Under the pieces are notes generated by a model. It did no database searches. It was given only the letters and a program-made list of their open reading frames with translations, and was not told the DNA's origin. From PHAA01 sp964457945 (GTDB lineage: Bacteria; Bacillota; Syntrophomonadia; Syntrophomonadales; Syntrophomonadaceae), in NCBI GenBank assembly GCA_964457945.1, contig CAYWFX010000004.1:1-64000 (forward strand): a stretch of 64,000 nt of DNA, given 5' to 3'. Positions 7,484 to 16,760 of the stretch are shown piece by piece; the stretch's first letter is position 1, and each line of letters begins with the position of its first letter. The translations under genes and the position numbers were made by a program.

Positions 7484-8765
7484 CTTCAGCGCCGACTATC
7501 AAGGGGGAGGTGGTAAAATCCTGGGAACCATGTCTGGTATAAGAATTGGGATACAAGAGGGTATAGATGTCCGTGGCACGTACATCTAATCCGAGCATAG
7601 CCTGTAGAGTTGGATTACTTTTATCCTGGCAAGCCTTTTTTACCTCGCTGCCACGATTAAGAACCAGCAGTTTCGATTTATTTTTTATGGTTTGCAGGAT
7701 TTTTTGACCTTTTGTAGAAAAACCTAAGATGTGCATATATAATGGGCCATGTTGGTCGAAGCTTAGCATTTGTTCTCTTTCTACATTCAGTAATGAGTAC
7801 AGAAGGAGCCGGTTAATCCGGGTTAAGCTATACCGTTTGGACTTTATAGATTGCCTGAGTTCTTCCAGCGTACCACTGGAAATGGCTGCTTCCCGAATAC
7901 GATTTTCCAGACCTTCTGTAACTTCGTATATTTGGCGCAGCTTTTCCAAGGAAATGGTTCGCAGTTTGACTAGTATGGATTGTTCCAAGGCATCAAGGGT
8001 AACCGGAGCCCGTCCAGCAGAGATTTCTTGCTTAAGTAAGGCTAAGCTGCTAGGCGGGACAGAGTTTTCGATCTGGATATCTTCGGGGTGCGATAACAGG
8101 ACACGGCGAATAGCACTGGCGCTGGCATAAGGGGAAAGTTCCAAGCTGTTATAACCAGAACCTTTTCTAGCGATGGTCAACGGTTTTAGCGGTATGGATT
8201 CCTGTTCCAAGACGCGCAGGTACTCCAGGGCCAGAATATTATTGGGCTGTATAATGATCTGCTCCAGGCAGGGAATACGCTTGCCAATAATAGCCTGTAT
8301 GGTTAGGGATCTAGCTGCGGGGAAACTGAGTCCCTGGGCCAGGTGATTTTTAAGGTAGGTTTTATATTCCTGGCTTTCATGGGCAATAATAGTTGAGATG
8401 GATTGTAACTCTTCTAGATTGCCGCTTTCACTCCCGAACGCCAGGTGGCTAACCGAAGCAGTTCTGTATAACAATTCAATACTACCCCGGGCAAAAAAGT
8501 AAGCACTGCGCACTGCGAAGCAAAAAGGGAGCTCAATGACCAGGTCGGCTCCGGCCTCTAAGGCCATATGTGCGCGCACCCATTTGTTGCATAGGGCGGC
8601 GTCTCCCCTCTGCAAGAAATTACCGCTCATCACACATACGATCGCAGAGAAGTCTTGAGACTGCCGGGCGGTTTGGATGAGGTGTAAATGTCCATTATGA
8701 AATGGGTTGAATTCAGCGATAATTCCAAGAACAGACGTAAGTATTTCCCCTTTGCTTTTAGTATT
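7458..8765 (-). CDS. tmcAL: tRNA(Met) cytidine acetate ligase TmcAL (YlbM)
   Basis: The nucleotidyltransferase-type ATP motif IIAEFNPFHNGHLHLIQ lies near the N-terminus, followed by VMSGNFLQRGD and the family's C-terminal helices. In Bacillus the enzyme uses acetate and ATP to make N4-acetylcytidine at the wobble base of elongator tRNA-Met. The start is uncertain. The frame is open to an ATG at 8855, which would add a tail no homologue has and intrude on the pta promoter. A GTG at 8765 is nearer the family start (a few residues before GIIAEFNPFH), but its ribosome binding site is weak. It is ylbM in the conserved order. Use of acetate fits its position beside pta-ackA, though this may be chance. 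Confidence 0.88.
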   Translation of the reverse strand, partial: NTKSKGEILTSVLGIIAEFNPFHNGHLHLIQTARQSQDFSAIVCVMSGNFLQRGDAALCNKWVRAHMALEAGADLVIELPFCFAVRSAYFFARGSIELLYRTASVSHLAFGSESGNLEELQSISTIIAHESQEYKTYLKNHLAQGLSFPAARSLTIQAIIGKRIPCLEQIIIQPNNILALEYLRVLEQESIPLKPLTIARKGSGYNSLELSPYASASAIRRVLLSHPEDIQIENSVPPSSLALLKQEISAGRAPVTLDALEQSILVKLRTISLEKLRQIYEVTEGLENRIREAAISSGTLEELRQSIKSKRYSLTRINRLLLYSLLNVEREQMLSFDQHGPLYMHILGFSTKGQKILQTIKNKSKLLVLNRGSEVKKACQDKSNPTLQAMLGLDVRATDIYTLLYPNSYTRHGSQDFTTSPLIVGAEATSRTPLS

Positions 8766-8783
8766 CACAATAATATCATAATA

Positions 8784-8813
8784 TTTACCGCTATTACATT
8801 TGTTTGTGATAAT
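8784..8813 (+). promoter_or_regulatory. Possible sigma-A promoter for pta-ackA
   Basis: TTTACC and GATAAT with an 18-base gap, about 60 bases before the pta start. The match is moderate and was picked by eye. Confidence 0.4.
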
Positions 8814-8875
8814 ATTTAATTGGTGAATCGCTTCACAAGGTAATTTAGAGGTCATAAATTAAGGGAGGTTGAAGA

Positions 8876-9868
8876 ATGAGTTTATTAGAACAAATTAAAG
8901 CCAAGGCTGCCCAAAAAGGTAAGACTATTGTTCTGCCTGAAGGTACAGAAAAAAGAACCCTGCTGGCCATAAAAGATATTATTGCCAACAAGTTAGCCCA
9001 TCCCATCCTGCTAGGTAATGAAAGTGCCATTAGGGCTGCCGCTAGTGATGCCGGTGCCGATATATCGGGCGCCGAGATTATTGATCCGATCAAATCACCG
9101 TTATTTGATGACTTTGTGCAAGCATTTTATGAAATGCGCAAAAGCAAAGGTGTAGATTTGGACAAAGCCAAAGCGACCATGCTTGATCCGCTCTTTTTCG
9201 CTTCTATGATGATAAAAATGGATAAAGCTGATGGTGAAGTTGCCGGTGCTGAAAATACTACTGGTAATGTATTAAGGCCTGCATTACAGATCATTAAAAC
9301 TGCTCCTGGCATTTCTGCTGTATCCGGGGCGTTTATTATGATTGTTCCTAATTGTGAATTTGGTGATAACGGGCTATTCGTATTTGCCGACTGCGCAGTT
9401 ACCATTAGCCCAACTGCTCAGCAATTAGCTGAATTCGCCAAAGCATCTGCGGAGACCGCCATGAGCCTGTGCGGTATGAAGGATCCTAAGATTGGCATGC
9501 TGTCATTTTCTACTAAAGGCAGTGCTAGCGATCCGATAGTTGATAAGGTAATTGAAGCAACTGCTATGGCTAAAGAGAGATTCCCAGAACTGAAAGTGGA
9601 CGGAGAATTCCAACTGGATGCAGCTCTGGTACCAAGCGTGGGTTCTTCCAAGGCTCCGGGCAGCCTGGTTGCTGGACAGTGTAATGTCCTAATATTCCCT
9701 GATTGCAATGCCGGAAACATAGGCTACAAATTAGTCCAAAGACTAGCCAAAGCTGAGGCCATTGGACCCATACTCCAGGGTATTGCGAAACCGGTTAATG
9801 ACCTGTCCAGAGGCTGCAGCGTCGAAGACATAGTGAACGTGGTGGCTATGACCGCAGTTAGAGCCTAG
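8876..9868 (+). CDS. pta: Phosphate acetyltransferase
   Basis: 330 residues, full length for the short single-domain Pta. It converts acetyl-CoA and phosphate to acetyl phosphate and CoA. Family motifs include TIVLPEGTEKRTL near the N-terminus, KADGEVAGAENTTGNVLRP (about 118-136), MLSFSTKGSA (about 204) and NVLIFPDCNAGNIGYKLVQR (about 276-295). GGGAGGTTGAAG precedes the ATG. ackA follows 57 bases downstream, so the two form the acetate/ATP-generating operon of substrate-level phosphorylation. Confidence 0.97.
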   Translation: MSLLEQIKAKAAQKGKTIVLPEGTEKRTLLAIKDIIANKLAHPILLGNESAIRAAASDAGADISGAEIIDPIKSPLFDDFVQAFYEMRKSKGVDLDKAKATMLDPLFFASMMIKMDKADGEVAGAENTTGNVLRPALQIIKTAPGISAVSGAFIMIVPNCEFGDNGLFVFADCAVTISPTAQQLAEFAKASAETAMSLCGMKDPKIGMLSFSTKGSASDPIVDKVIEATAMAKERFPELKVDGEFQLDAALVPSVGSSKAPGSLVAGQCNVLIFPDCNAGNIGYKLVQRLAKAEAIGPILQGIAKPVNDLSRGCSVEDIVNVVAMTAVRA

Positions 9869-9925
9869 GCTTTTAAGCCGGGCTTTCTGGTTCTATTTTT
9901 ATATTAATGAAGGAGGAATTATGTA

Positions 9926-11119
9926 ATGAAGGTTTTGGTTGTAAATGCCGGTAGTTCATCTATCAAATATCAGGTTATGGATATGACGGATGAATCAGTA
10001 CTGGCCAAAGGTCTGGTGGATCGTGTGGGTATTCCTGGGACAACCCTCAAACACGAACCGACTGGCAAGGATGATGTTTTAATTAAGCAGGATTTACCAG
10101 ACCATACGGCTGGTATGAAGTTGGTATTGGATGTTCTTATCAACCCTGAATACGGCTGCATTAAGAGCATGGACGAAATAGGCGCTGTTGGACATCGCGT
10201 CGTTCATGGCGGTGAAGACTTTGCTGCATCAGTAGTAATAGATGATAAGGTTAAGAAGGTCATTAGGGATTGCTTCGATGTTGCACCCCTGCATAACCCG
10301 CCTAACCTGATGGGTATCGAGGCATGTGAAGAACTGATGCCTAATGTTAAACATGTTGCGGTTTTTGATACTGCTTTCCATCAGACTATGACTCCTGCTA
10401 ACTTCATGTATGCACTTCCTTATGATGTATATGAGAAGTACAAGGTTAGAAGATATGGCTTCCATGGGACATCTCATTTCTATGTAGCTCATCGTGCGGC
10501 TGAAATGCTGGGCAAAGCTTATGAAGATTGCAAGATTGTTACCCTGCATCTGGGCAATGGTGCTAGTATGGCAGCAATCAGCAACGGCAAAGTGGTTGAT
10601 ACCTCCATGGGATTTACCCCTCTGGAAGGTCTGGTAATGGGAACCCGTTCTGGTGACATCGATCCGGCCATCGTGTTCTTCCTTATGGATAAACTGAACC
10701 TGGATGCCAACGAAGCCAACAACTACTTCAATAAGAAGTCTGGTTTGTTAGGATTATCCGGAGTCTCAAACGACCTTCGGGATGTAATAGAAGCTGCCGA
10801 GGCAGGCAATGAAAGAGCGCAAATGGCACTAGACGTATATCACAACAAGATTAAGGGCTACATCGGCAATTATATTGCTAAGCTTAATGGCTGTGACTGT
10901 ATAGTCTTTACTGCTGGGGTAGGGGAAAATGGAATAGGAACACGGGAAGAGATCTGTAAAGATCTGGAAGCCCTAGGAATTAAAATGGATACTGCTAAGA
11001 ACAAGGTTAGAGGCAAAGAAGTTGATGTATCTACCGCTGATTCCAAAGTGAAAATATTCCTGATTCCTACGAATGAAGAACTGGTTATTGCTAGAGATAC
11101 ATTTACATTAGCCCAATAA
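9926..11119 (+). CDS. ackA: Acetate kinase
   Basis: 397 residues, the usual length. It transfers phosphate between acetyl phosphate and ADP. Seen are the N-terminal VNAGSSSIKYQ (about 5-15), VVHGGEDF, VFDTAFHQTM (about 149), RRYGFHGTSH (about 177-186), the HLGNGAS loop (about 208) and FTAGVGENG (about 329). AAGGAGGAATT precedes the ATG. It lies directly after pta and ends in a strong terminator, which closes a two-gene operon. Confidence 0.98.
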   Translation: MKVLVVNAGSSSIKYQVMDMTDESVLAKGLVDRVGIPGTTLKHEPTGKDDVLIKQDLPDHTAGMKLVLDVLINPEYGCIKSMDEIGAVGHRVVHGGEDFAASVVIDDKVKKVIRDCFDVAPLHNPPNLMGIEACEELMPNVKHVAVFDTAFHQTMTPANFMYALPYDVYEKYKVRRYGFHGTSHFYVAHRAAEMLGKAYEDCKIVTLHLGNGASMAAISNGKVVDTSMGFTPLEGLVMGTRSGDIDPAIVFFLMDKLNLDANEANNYFNKKSGLLGLSGVSNDLRDVIEAAEAGNERAQMALDVYHNKIKGYIGNYIAKLNGCDCIVFTAGVGENGIGTREEICKDLEALGIKMDTAKNKVRGKEVDVSTADSKVKIFLIPTNEELVIARDTFTLAQ

Positions 11120-11131
11120 ATTGTTTTCAGA

Positions 11132-11157
11132 TAAAGCGGGAGTTTTCTCCCGCTTTA
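11132..11157 (+). terminator. Intrinsic terminator of pta-ackA
   Basis: A perfect 11-bp stem TAAAGCGGGAG / CTCCCGCTTTA with a TTTT loop, followed by CTTTG. Confidence 0.85.
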
Positions 11158-11274
11158 CTTTGTATCCTACCGGATTTAATTATTGGTAGGGATTTTGTTT
11201 TTTTATAGGAATATTAATAGGTGACGATCACCAAAGTAATAGTGAATGTGGTGATTCTAAGGAGTAGTTTGATA

Positions 11275-12075
11275 ATGATTAAGTTCGGCCTTTGTCAGGA
11301 ACGCATGGTGGGTATGTACCGTAATGGCAAGATGCAAATGCATAGCGATGTGCTGGTAGTTGAAAAAGCGTTAAGCATATTTTTCAATGATATTGAGGTG
11401 GCTACGCTGGTTTGCTCGCCTGAGGCTCTTAAAGAATTGGGGGTAGGATTTTTAATTAGTGAAGGTTTACTACATACCTTTTCGGATATTAAGGAACTTA
11501 GCTGTAACGAAGAAGAAGGGTTGTTATGGGTGCGTTCAAACTCCCCGGAAAGCCGTAGAGAGATCAGAACCAGCCGCTATGTTAACACCTGCAATGGGAA
11601 AGGGCAAGCTGGGCTGCCGTATGCCAACGAAATTGACCCGGTACCATTGCTGCGAACTACTAGCCCAATTACTGCACCTCAGTTGTTGCACTTGATCAGC
11701 CTTTTAGAGGAGAAATCTGTTACCTTCCGCAGGACAGGTGGTGTACATAGTGCTGCTTTGGCTGATAGCAAAGGTTTATTAGCCAGGTATGAGGACGTTG
11801 GCCGCCATAATGCGGTTGATAAATCGTTGGGTTATGCATTATTAAACCAGATAGACCCGAATGATAAAATATTGGTTTTAAGCGGGCGTATCGCTTCGGA
11901 AATACTGCTAAAAGCGGCTCGCAGCAGGATACCATTGGTTTTATCACGTTCAGCACCTACCTACTTAGCAGTAGAACTAGCTAATAAACTGGGCATCACG
12001 GTGGTAGGATTTGCTCGTGGGGAACAACTGAACGTATATAGCTATATGGAGAGAGTATTGCCGCAGGCTACCTAA
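11275..12075 (+). CDS. fdhD: Formate dehydrogenase sulfurtransferase FdhD
   Basis: 266 residues. FdhD takes sulfur from a cysteine desulfurase and passes it to the molybdopterin cofactor of formate dehydrogenases. Visible are LGVGFLISEGL (about 55-65), RRTGGVHSAAL (about 164), the GRHNAVDK nucleotide-binding motif (about 185) and SGRIASEI. The cysteine loop reads NTCNGKG, so only the first Cys of the CxxC found in the E. coli protein is present. AAGGAG 11 bases before ATG 11275 decides the start; the frame runs back to 11221 without such a site. It lies ahead of mobB and serves the two formate dehydrogenases encoded 15-23 kb away. Confidence 0.93.
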   Translation: MIKFGLCQERMVGMYRNGKMQMHSDVLVVEKALSIFFNDIEVATLVCSPEALKELGVGFLISEGLLHTFSDIKELSCNEEEGLLWVRSNSPESRREIRTSRYVNTCNGKGQAGLPYANEIDPVPLLRTTSPITAPQLLHLISLLEEKSVTFRRTGGVHSAALADSKGLLARYEDVGRHNAVDKSLGYALLNQIDPNDKILVLSGRIASEILLKAARSRIPLVLSRSAPTYLAVELANKLGITVVGFARGEQLNVYSYMERVLPQAT

Positions 12076-12114
12076 GGTGACAAGCTATTAAGATATATAG
12101 AGAGGATCAGAGCT

Positions 12115-12612
12115 ATGATACCGTTTATATCACTGGCAGGTTATTCGAATTCAGGCAAAACTACTGTAATGGAAAGTTTAATTCGAATTCTTAAAAGGAA
12201 GGGATATAAGGTCGCAGCAGTAAAACATGCTGCCCATGGGTACACCATGGATCCTCCTGGAACGGATTCCTGGCATTATGCTGAGGCCGGGGCCGACAAG
12301 GTGGTTATTGTGGGACCAGGATCTTTCACTATGCATGAGTATCATCAGGATAAGAAATCGCTTCAGGATATTCTGGAAAGAATAAAAGAAGTGGATATTG
12401 TTATAGTCGAAGGGTTCAAAGGTGAACCTGGACCTAAGATTGAGATTTATCGACAGGATTATTCCTCTAACCGGATTGACCTGGGTGGGAATTTGGTAGC
12501 GGTGGTCAGTGATATTGAATTATTTGGAGATATACCATGTTTTTCATTTCACCAGTTAGAGGATCTGGCCGACTTTATAATTACGAGTTTGGTGGTTAGT
12601 CCAACAAAGTAG
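12115..12612 (+). CDS. mobB: Molybdopterin-guanine dinucleotide biosynthesis adapter MobB
   Basis: 165 residues with a Walker A loop GYSNSGKTTVMESL (about 8-21), a later KHAAHGYTMDPPGTDSWHY segment, and Walker B-like VDIVIVEGFKGE (about 98). MobB is a GTP-binding helper in attaching GMP to molybdopterin, giving the bis-MGD cofactor of formate dehydrogenase. It sits 39 bases after fdhD and is likely co-transcribed with it. No mobA is visible in the window. Confidence 0.93.
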   Translation: MIPFISLAGYSNSGKTTVMESLIRILKRKGYKVAAVKHAAHGYTMDPPGTDSWHYAEAGADKVVIVGPGSFTMHEYHQDKKSLQDILERIKEVDIVIVEGFKGEPGPKIEIYRQDYSSNRIDLGGNLVAVVSDIELFGDIPCFSFHQLEDLADFIITSLVVSPTK

Positions 12613-12692
12613 TGTTTGTAGAGTTGCATTTGTTGACAATAATAACAGGTACGGACTATAATTAATCTGGTATTTTCATGAGGTGTATAAAT

Positions 12693-13196
12693 ATGAAAAT
12701 TGACCTTAGCAGGCTGATACTTAATCTCCGGGAAAGAGAAACTTTTTCCCTGCAAACCATGGGGAGTGACAGTTTTCTGGAAGAGATAGGGGGAAAGTTT
12801 ATGGCCCCTATCCAAGTGGAGATAGTAGTGGAGAATACCGGTACGCTATTCGCCGGTCGAGGAAGTGTCAAAACCTTGCTCCAGTTGCCCTGTTCCCGTT
12901 GTCTTAAAGACTTTGCATATCCGGTAGACGCTGAATTTGATTTGGTAATGGCTGAAGCCCTTAACAGCGATCAGGTTAACGTTGATGATGGTATAATTTT
13001 CTTTGCAGCCGACGAGGCGGACATAAGTTCTATTGTGGAGGAAGCTATTTTTATGGCTATTCCGATATGTTCCTTGTGTCGAGAGGACTGCCGTGGTTTA
13101 TGCCTAGTATGTGGACAGGACAAGAATACTACCAACTGTTCCTGCCAGGAAGAAACTATAGACCCCAGGTGGGAGAAATTAAAGAATTTACAGTAG
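12693..13196 (+). CDS. YceD/DUF177 family protein (YlbN)
   Basis: 167 residues. Its Cys pattern (CSRCLKDF near the middle, then CSLCREDCRGLCLVCG and CSC at the end) and acidic centre are typical of the DUF177 protein that is almost always found before rpmF. In plants and some bacteria the family affects 23S rRNA and ribosome assembly. ATGAGGTG precedes ATG 12693, so that start is preferred over 12678. It lies 17 bases before rpmF. Confidence 0.88.
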   Translation: MKIDLSRLILNLRERETFSLQTMGSDSFLEEIGGKFMAPIQVEIVVENTGTLFAGRGSVKTLLQLPCSRCLKDFAYPVDAEFDLVMAEALNSDQVNVDDGIIFFAADEADISSIVEEAIFMAIPICSLCREDCRGLCLVCGQDKNTTNCSCQEETIDPRWEKLKNLQ

Positions 13197-13213
13197 GGAA
13201 GGAGGTTTTATGA

Positions 13214-13390
13214 ATGGGTGTTCCTAAAAGAAGACAATCGCATGCCCGTAAGAATAAGCGCCGTTCTGAATGGAGGAAAATTGATACGCCGGGGCTGGTT
13301 GCCTGTCCTCAGTGTAAGGAACTGATGATGCCACATCGGGCTTGTTTAGCTTGCGGTTTTTATAAGGGCAAGAGTGTAATTAGCCTTTAA
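13214..13390 (+). CDS. rpmF: 50S ribosomal protein L32
   Basis: A 58-residue reading frame opens MGVPKRRQSHARKNKRRSEW and carries the two zinc-binding Cys pairs of the L32 C+ form (CPQC at about 32 and CLAC at about 45). GGAAGGAGG lies 7-15 bases upstream. The position between the DUF177 gene and plsX is the standard one. Structural component of the large ribosomal subunit. Confidence 0.97.
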   Translation: MGVPKRRQSHARKNKRRSEWRKIDTPGLVACPQCKELMMPHRACLACGFYKGKSVISL

Positions 13391-13404
13391 TAGTAAGGGA
13401 AACG

Positions 13405-13453
13405 AAAAAGTAAGCAATAGCCTTTTCTGGCTAGAGACTTACTTTTTGTTTTT
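13405..13453 (+). terminator. Terminator after rpmF
   Basis: The arms AAAAAGTAAG / CTTACTTTTT enclose a second small hairpin (TAGCC / GGCTA) and are followed by GTTTTT. It partly separates ribosomal-protein from lipid-gene expression. Confidence 0.75.
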
Positions 13454-13486
13454 AGTGGGGTCATCCCAAATAAAGGAGGAACGTTT

Positions 13487-14443
13487 ATGAGAATCGCGCT
13501 TGATGTAATGGGCGGCGACCATGCGCCGCACGAAATTGTGGCCGGAGCCCTACAGTGGTCCCAATCCTCTGATACGACACTGTTGCTTGTGGGCAAGGAG
13601 GATAGCATTGCGAGAGAGCTTCAGGATTGTTCCTACGATCACAATAAAATTTGTATTGTTCATGCTTCTCAGGTGATGGAAATGGATGAGTCGGCAGCGG
13701 CCCTGCGCAGTAAAAAGGATTCTTCCATTGCAGTGGCTACCCGTCTGGTTAAAGAGGGAAAGGCCGATGCGGTTGTTTCATGTGGAAGTACAGGAGCTCA
13801 GATGGCAGCGGCCATCCTTATACTGGGGAGGTTGGCCAATATTGATCGTTCTCCCATTGCAGCTCTTACTCCGGGTTTTGGAGGCAAAAACACCTTGTTG
13901 CTTGATGTGGGAGCCAATATAGATTGTAAACCGCAGCAGCTCCTGCAATTTGCTATCTTGGGCAAGGTCTATGCTTCTATTCTAACTGGCGTGGAGAACC
14001 CGCGAGTTGCCCTGCTCAATATTGGGGAAGAAGAAAACAAGGGAAATAGCCTTAGCCTGGAAACTCATATACTCTTGAAAGAACATCCTGGTTTGAATTT
14101 TGTGGGCAACATTGAAGGAAGGGATTTGTTCTTTGGCAAAAGTGAAGTAGTGGTCTGTGATGGGTTTATCGGTAATATCGTGCTCAAAAGCTTGGAAGGC
14201 ATTGCCATGTTACTTGGTAAAGCATGTTTTGATGAATTGGGCGGATTACCTAAGATTTACCAGCAGTTTGATTACAGCCGGGTTGGAGGGACACCACTAC
14301 TCGGAGTCAATGGGGTAAGCATCGTATGTCACGGGAGCTCAAAAAGGGAGGCAGTATTTAACGGGATTAGAATTGCCGAGCAATGTGTAGCGCGGGGAAT
14401 GGTGCAACGACAGATGCTTGCTTTAGGGGATGTCAATGACTAG
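13487..14443 (+). CDS. plsX: Phosphate acyltransferase PlsX
   Basis: 318 residues. PlsX makes acyl phosphate from acyl-ACP for phospholipid synthesis. Family signatures are MRIALDVMGGDHAP at the start, AVVSCGSTGAQMAAA (about 96), LLDVGANIDCKP (about 142) and VCDGFIGNIVLKSLEG (about 222). AAAGGAGGAACG precedes the ATG. acpP follows after 49 bases, the acyl carrier on which its substrate rides. No fapR gene is present upstream. Confidence 0.96.
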   Translation: MRIALDVMGGDHAPHEIVAGALQWSQSSDTTLLLVGKEDSIARELQDCSYDHNKICIVHASQVMEMDESAAALRSKKDSSIAVATRLVKEGKADAVVSCGSTGAQMAAAILILGRLANIDRSPIAALTPGFGGKNTLLLDVGANIDCKPQQLLQFAILGKVYASILTGVENPRVALLNIGEEENKGNSLSLETHILLKEHPGLNFVGNIEGRDLFFGKSEVVVCDGFIGNIVLKSLEGIAMLLGKACFDELGGLPKIYQQFDYSRVGGTPLLGVNGVSIVCHGSSKREAVFNGIRIAEQCVARGMVQRQMLALGDVND

Positions 14444-14492
14444 TTTATTTCTTAAAAATTTCTAACATAGAAAATAATCAGGAGGTGGTATT

Positions 14493-14738
14493 GTGCAGAA
14501 AATGTTTGTCCTAGCCAGGAAGATATTAGCCGAGCAATTGAATATTAATGCGGAGCAGATAACTGCGGAAACGACCTTTTCTGACCTGGAAGCTGATTCT
14601 ATTGATGTGGTAGAAATGGTTATGGCTCTTGAGGATATCTATGATGTAGAGTTCCCCGAGGATGACCTGGAGTACTACCCTACATTGGAATCCTTGGTTA
14701 TGGTTCTTTATGAATATATGCAACAGGTGAAAAAGTGA
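14493..14738 (+). CDS. acpP: Acyl carrier protein
   Basis: 81 residues, acidic and helical. The 4'-phosphopantetheine attachment serine lies in LEADSIDVVEMVMALE (about residue 37). The GTG start at 14493 has AGGAGGTGG just upstream. The last bases overlap the start of rnc by 4, giving translational coupling, as usual in Firmicutes. Confidence 0.96.
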   Translation: MQKMFVLARKILAEQLNINAEQITAETTFSDLEADSIDVVEMVMALEDIYDVEFPEDDLEYYPTLESLVMVLYEYMQQVKK

Positions 14739-15439
14739 GCAGCCGTCATTCTGCCCATGCTTTTCTGGTAGACAATCAGCTTCAATTTAACGATGAGGAG
14801 CTGATGAGCATGGCTTTGATTCATCCTTCCTATGCTCAGGAGCGGAGTGCCCTTAGTAATAACCAGCGCTTGGAGTTTCTTGGGGATGCGGTCCTGGATT
14901 TCGTGGTAGCTGAGTATCTCTATAGGAGTTTTGCCGACAAAGCGGAGGGTGATTTAACTCAAATTAGAGCCCGGGTGGTATGCGAAAAAGCCTTGGTGGA
15001 GATGGCTAATCGCATTGACATTGGCAAATATCTCTTGTTGGGCCGGGGTGAGGATATGTCGGGGGGAAGGAAACGAAAATCAATTCTGGCCGACACTGTG
15101 GAAGCGGTAATTGGGGCTATATACCTGGATCAGGGGCTGCAGTGTACCCAAGATTTCATTCTCAAACACCTACAGCCAGTCATTATGCAAACTGCTATGG
15201 GTGATTACCAGGATTATAAGTCTCGTTTGCAAGAAATTGTTCAGGCGCGGAGTAAAGATAATGTTAGTTATGAAATTATTAGTGAAACTGGTCCTGCTCA
15301 TGCAAAAAGCTTTGAGGCTGGGGTATTCTTCAAGAACGAATTGCTAGCCAGCGGTCAGGGAAAAAGCAAAAAGGAAGCAGAGCAAAATGCGGCTGAAAAG
15401 GCACTAGCTGACGGAGTAATATTGGAACGATTAGCGTGA
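14735..15439 (+). CDS. rnc: Ribonuclease III
   Basis: 234 residues. RNase III cuts double-stranded RNA, including the rRNA precursor. The signature NQRLEFLGDAVLDFVVAEY (about 42-60) holds the catalytic acidic residues, with DTVEAVIGAIYLDQG (about 120). The C-terminal double-stranded-RNA-binding domain runs from about residue 160 (DYKSRLQEIVQ) to the KSKKEAEQNAAEKAL helix. It starts with GTG overlapping acpP and ends overlapping the next gene by 4 bases. Confidence 0.97.
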   Translation: MSSRHSAHAFLVDNQLQFNDEELMSMALIHPSYAQERSALSNNQRLEFLGDAVLDFVVAEYLYRSFADKAEGDLTQIRARVVCEKALVEMANRIDIGKYLLLGRGEDMSGGRKRKSILADTVEAVIGAIYLDQGLQCTQDFILKHLQPVIMQTAMGDYQDYKSRLQEIVQARSKDNVSYEIISETGPAHAKSFEAGVFFKNELLASGQGKSKKEAEQNAAEKALADGVILERLA

Positions 15440-16539
15440 GCGGGTTTAGTAGGGAAATGAAGCATTATAATATCCCCATTTTCATACCCCACCTGGGCTG
15501 TCCATATGATTGCATTTACTGTGATCAAAAAAAAATAACTGCACAACAGGAAACACCCGACATTCAGCAGATGATTCATACTATTGAAACATATCTGGAG
15601 ACCATTCCCCGTGAAGCGCAAGTAGAAGTGGCTTTTTTCGGGGGGAACTTTACGGCGGTGGACAGGATACTGCAAGAGGATTATCTAAATGCGGTTCAAC
15701 CGTATATACAGCAGGGACGGGTGCAAAGTATTCGGATTTCTACCCGACCGGACTGCATTGATGGACCCGTTTTGGATATGCTGGCCGGTTATGGGGTGAA
15801 GATGATTGAACTGGGAGTGCAATCTCTGAGTGATAGTGTTTTGCAAGCATCTGCCAGGGTCTATAAACCGGAGGATGTTTACAAAAGTTCTCACCTAATT
15901 AGGGAAAGACAATTGGATCTGGGCATACAGCTCATGATTGGACTTCCGCAGGATAGCTACGCAATGGATATGGAAACAGCCCGTCAAACTATAGTCCTAC
16001 AACCGCAGGCAGTCAGGATATACCCTACCTTGGTTATTGCTGGTACTGCTCTGGAGGCTATGTGGAAGAGGGGAGACTATGAGCCCCTGAGCTTAGAAGA
16101 GGCAGTTTCTACCTGCGCGGATATGCTTCTGCTTTTTCAAGAGGAAAATATCAAGGTCATTCGCATGGGCCTGTATCCCGGTGAGGAACTGAGCCGCGAT
16201 GGGGTTATACAGGCGGGGCCTTTTCATCCCAGTTTTGGTGAGCTGGTAGAACAGGAGATATTTAAACAGCAGGCGTTATTTGCCCTGCGGCACTACTTCG
16301 AAGTCTTTGGGTACCGGGCTGGGATTAATCTGCATGTTCATTCCCGAGATCTATCCAAGATGATAGGCAAACGGCAAAAGAATTTGCATGAATTAAAGCA
16401 AGAATTGGCATTGGACTCTATAAAGCTGAAAGCAGACCTGGTTTTGGATCGTAATTGGGTAGGGGTTAGTGCTGTCGATGCTGAAGAAGCTCAATTACTG
16501 ATTACCCGTGCGGAGTTCATCAAAATGCGTAAGCAATAA
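15436..16539 (+). CDS. Radical SAM protein of the rnc-smc neighbourhood
   Basis: 367 residues with the cluster-binding motif CPYDCIYC (about 22-29), preceded by IPIFIPHLGC, and the SAM-binding FFGGNFTAVD. The fold resembles the Elp3/HemN-like radical SAM group, but no acetyltransferase domain is attached. It probably carries a [4Fe-4S] cluster and cleaves SAM to 5'-deoxyadenosine; the substrate is unknown. It starts at GTG 15436, coupled to rnc. This gene is a regular neighbour of rnc and smc in Clostridia. A strong terminator follows. Confidence 0.85.
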   Translation: MSGFSREMKHYNIPIFIPHLGCPYDCIYCDQKKITAQQETPDIQQMIHTIETYLETIPREAQVEVAFFGGNFTAVDRILQEDYLNAVQPYIQQGRVQSIRISTRPDCIDGPVLDMLAGYGVKMIELGVQSLSDSVLQASARVYKPEDVYKSSHLIRERQLDLGIQLMIGLPQDSYAMDMETARQTIVLQPQAVRIYPTLVIAGTALEAMWKRGDYEPLSLEEAVSTCADMLLLFQEENIKVIRMGLYPGEELSRDGVIQAGPFHPSFGELVEQEIFKQQALFALRHYFEVFGYRAGINLHVHSRDLSKMIGKRQKNLHELKQELALDSIKLKADLVLDRNWVGVSAVDAEEAQLLITRAEFIKMRKQ

Positions 16540-16550
16540 AAGTGCTGGGA

Positions 16551-16587
16551 AAAAGTCCACGCCAATCGTTTCTGCGTGGACTTTTTT
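16551..16587 (+). terminator. Intrinsic terminator before smc
   Basis: A 12-bp stem AAAAGTCCACGC / GCGTGGACTTTT with an 11-base loop and a T6 run. Confidence 0.88.
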
Positions 16588-16760
16588 GCAAGTAGATTTA
16601 ATCATAGTAAATATAATCGGCAAATTAATATGTAAAATATTGCCAAAAAGAAGGTTTTACTTTATCCTTTGTCTAATAATATTGGAGAGACTTAAGTGGG
16701 CTGGACTTGGTTTGCTAGCACAGGCTATTTTGTTCTCATGGAACAGCAGGAGGAAAACGG

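Noticed and set aside
8766..8855. N-terminal extension of tmcAL to ATG 8855
   Set aside because: It would add about 40 residues before the conserved start and overlap the likely pta promoter; no homologue has it.
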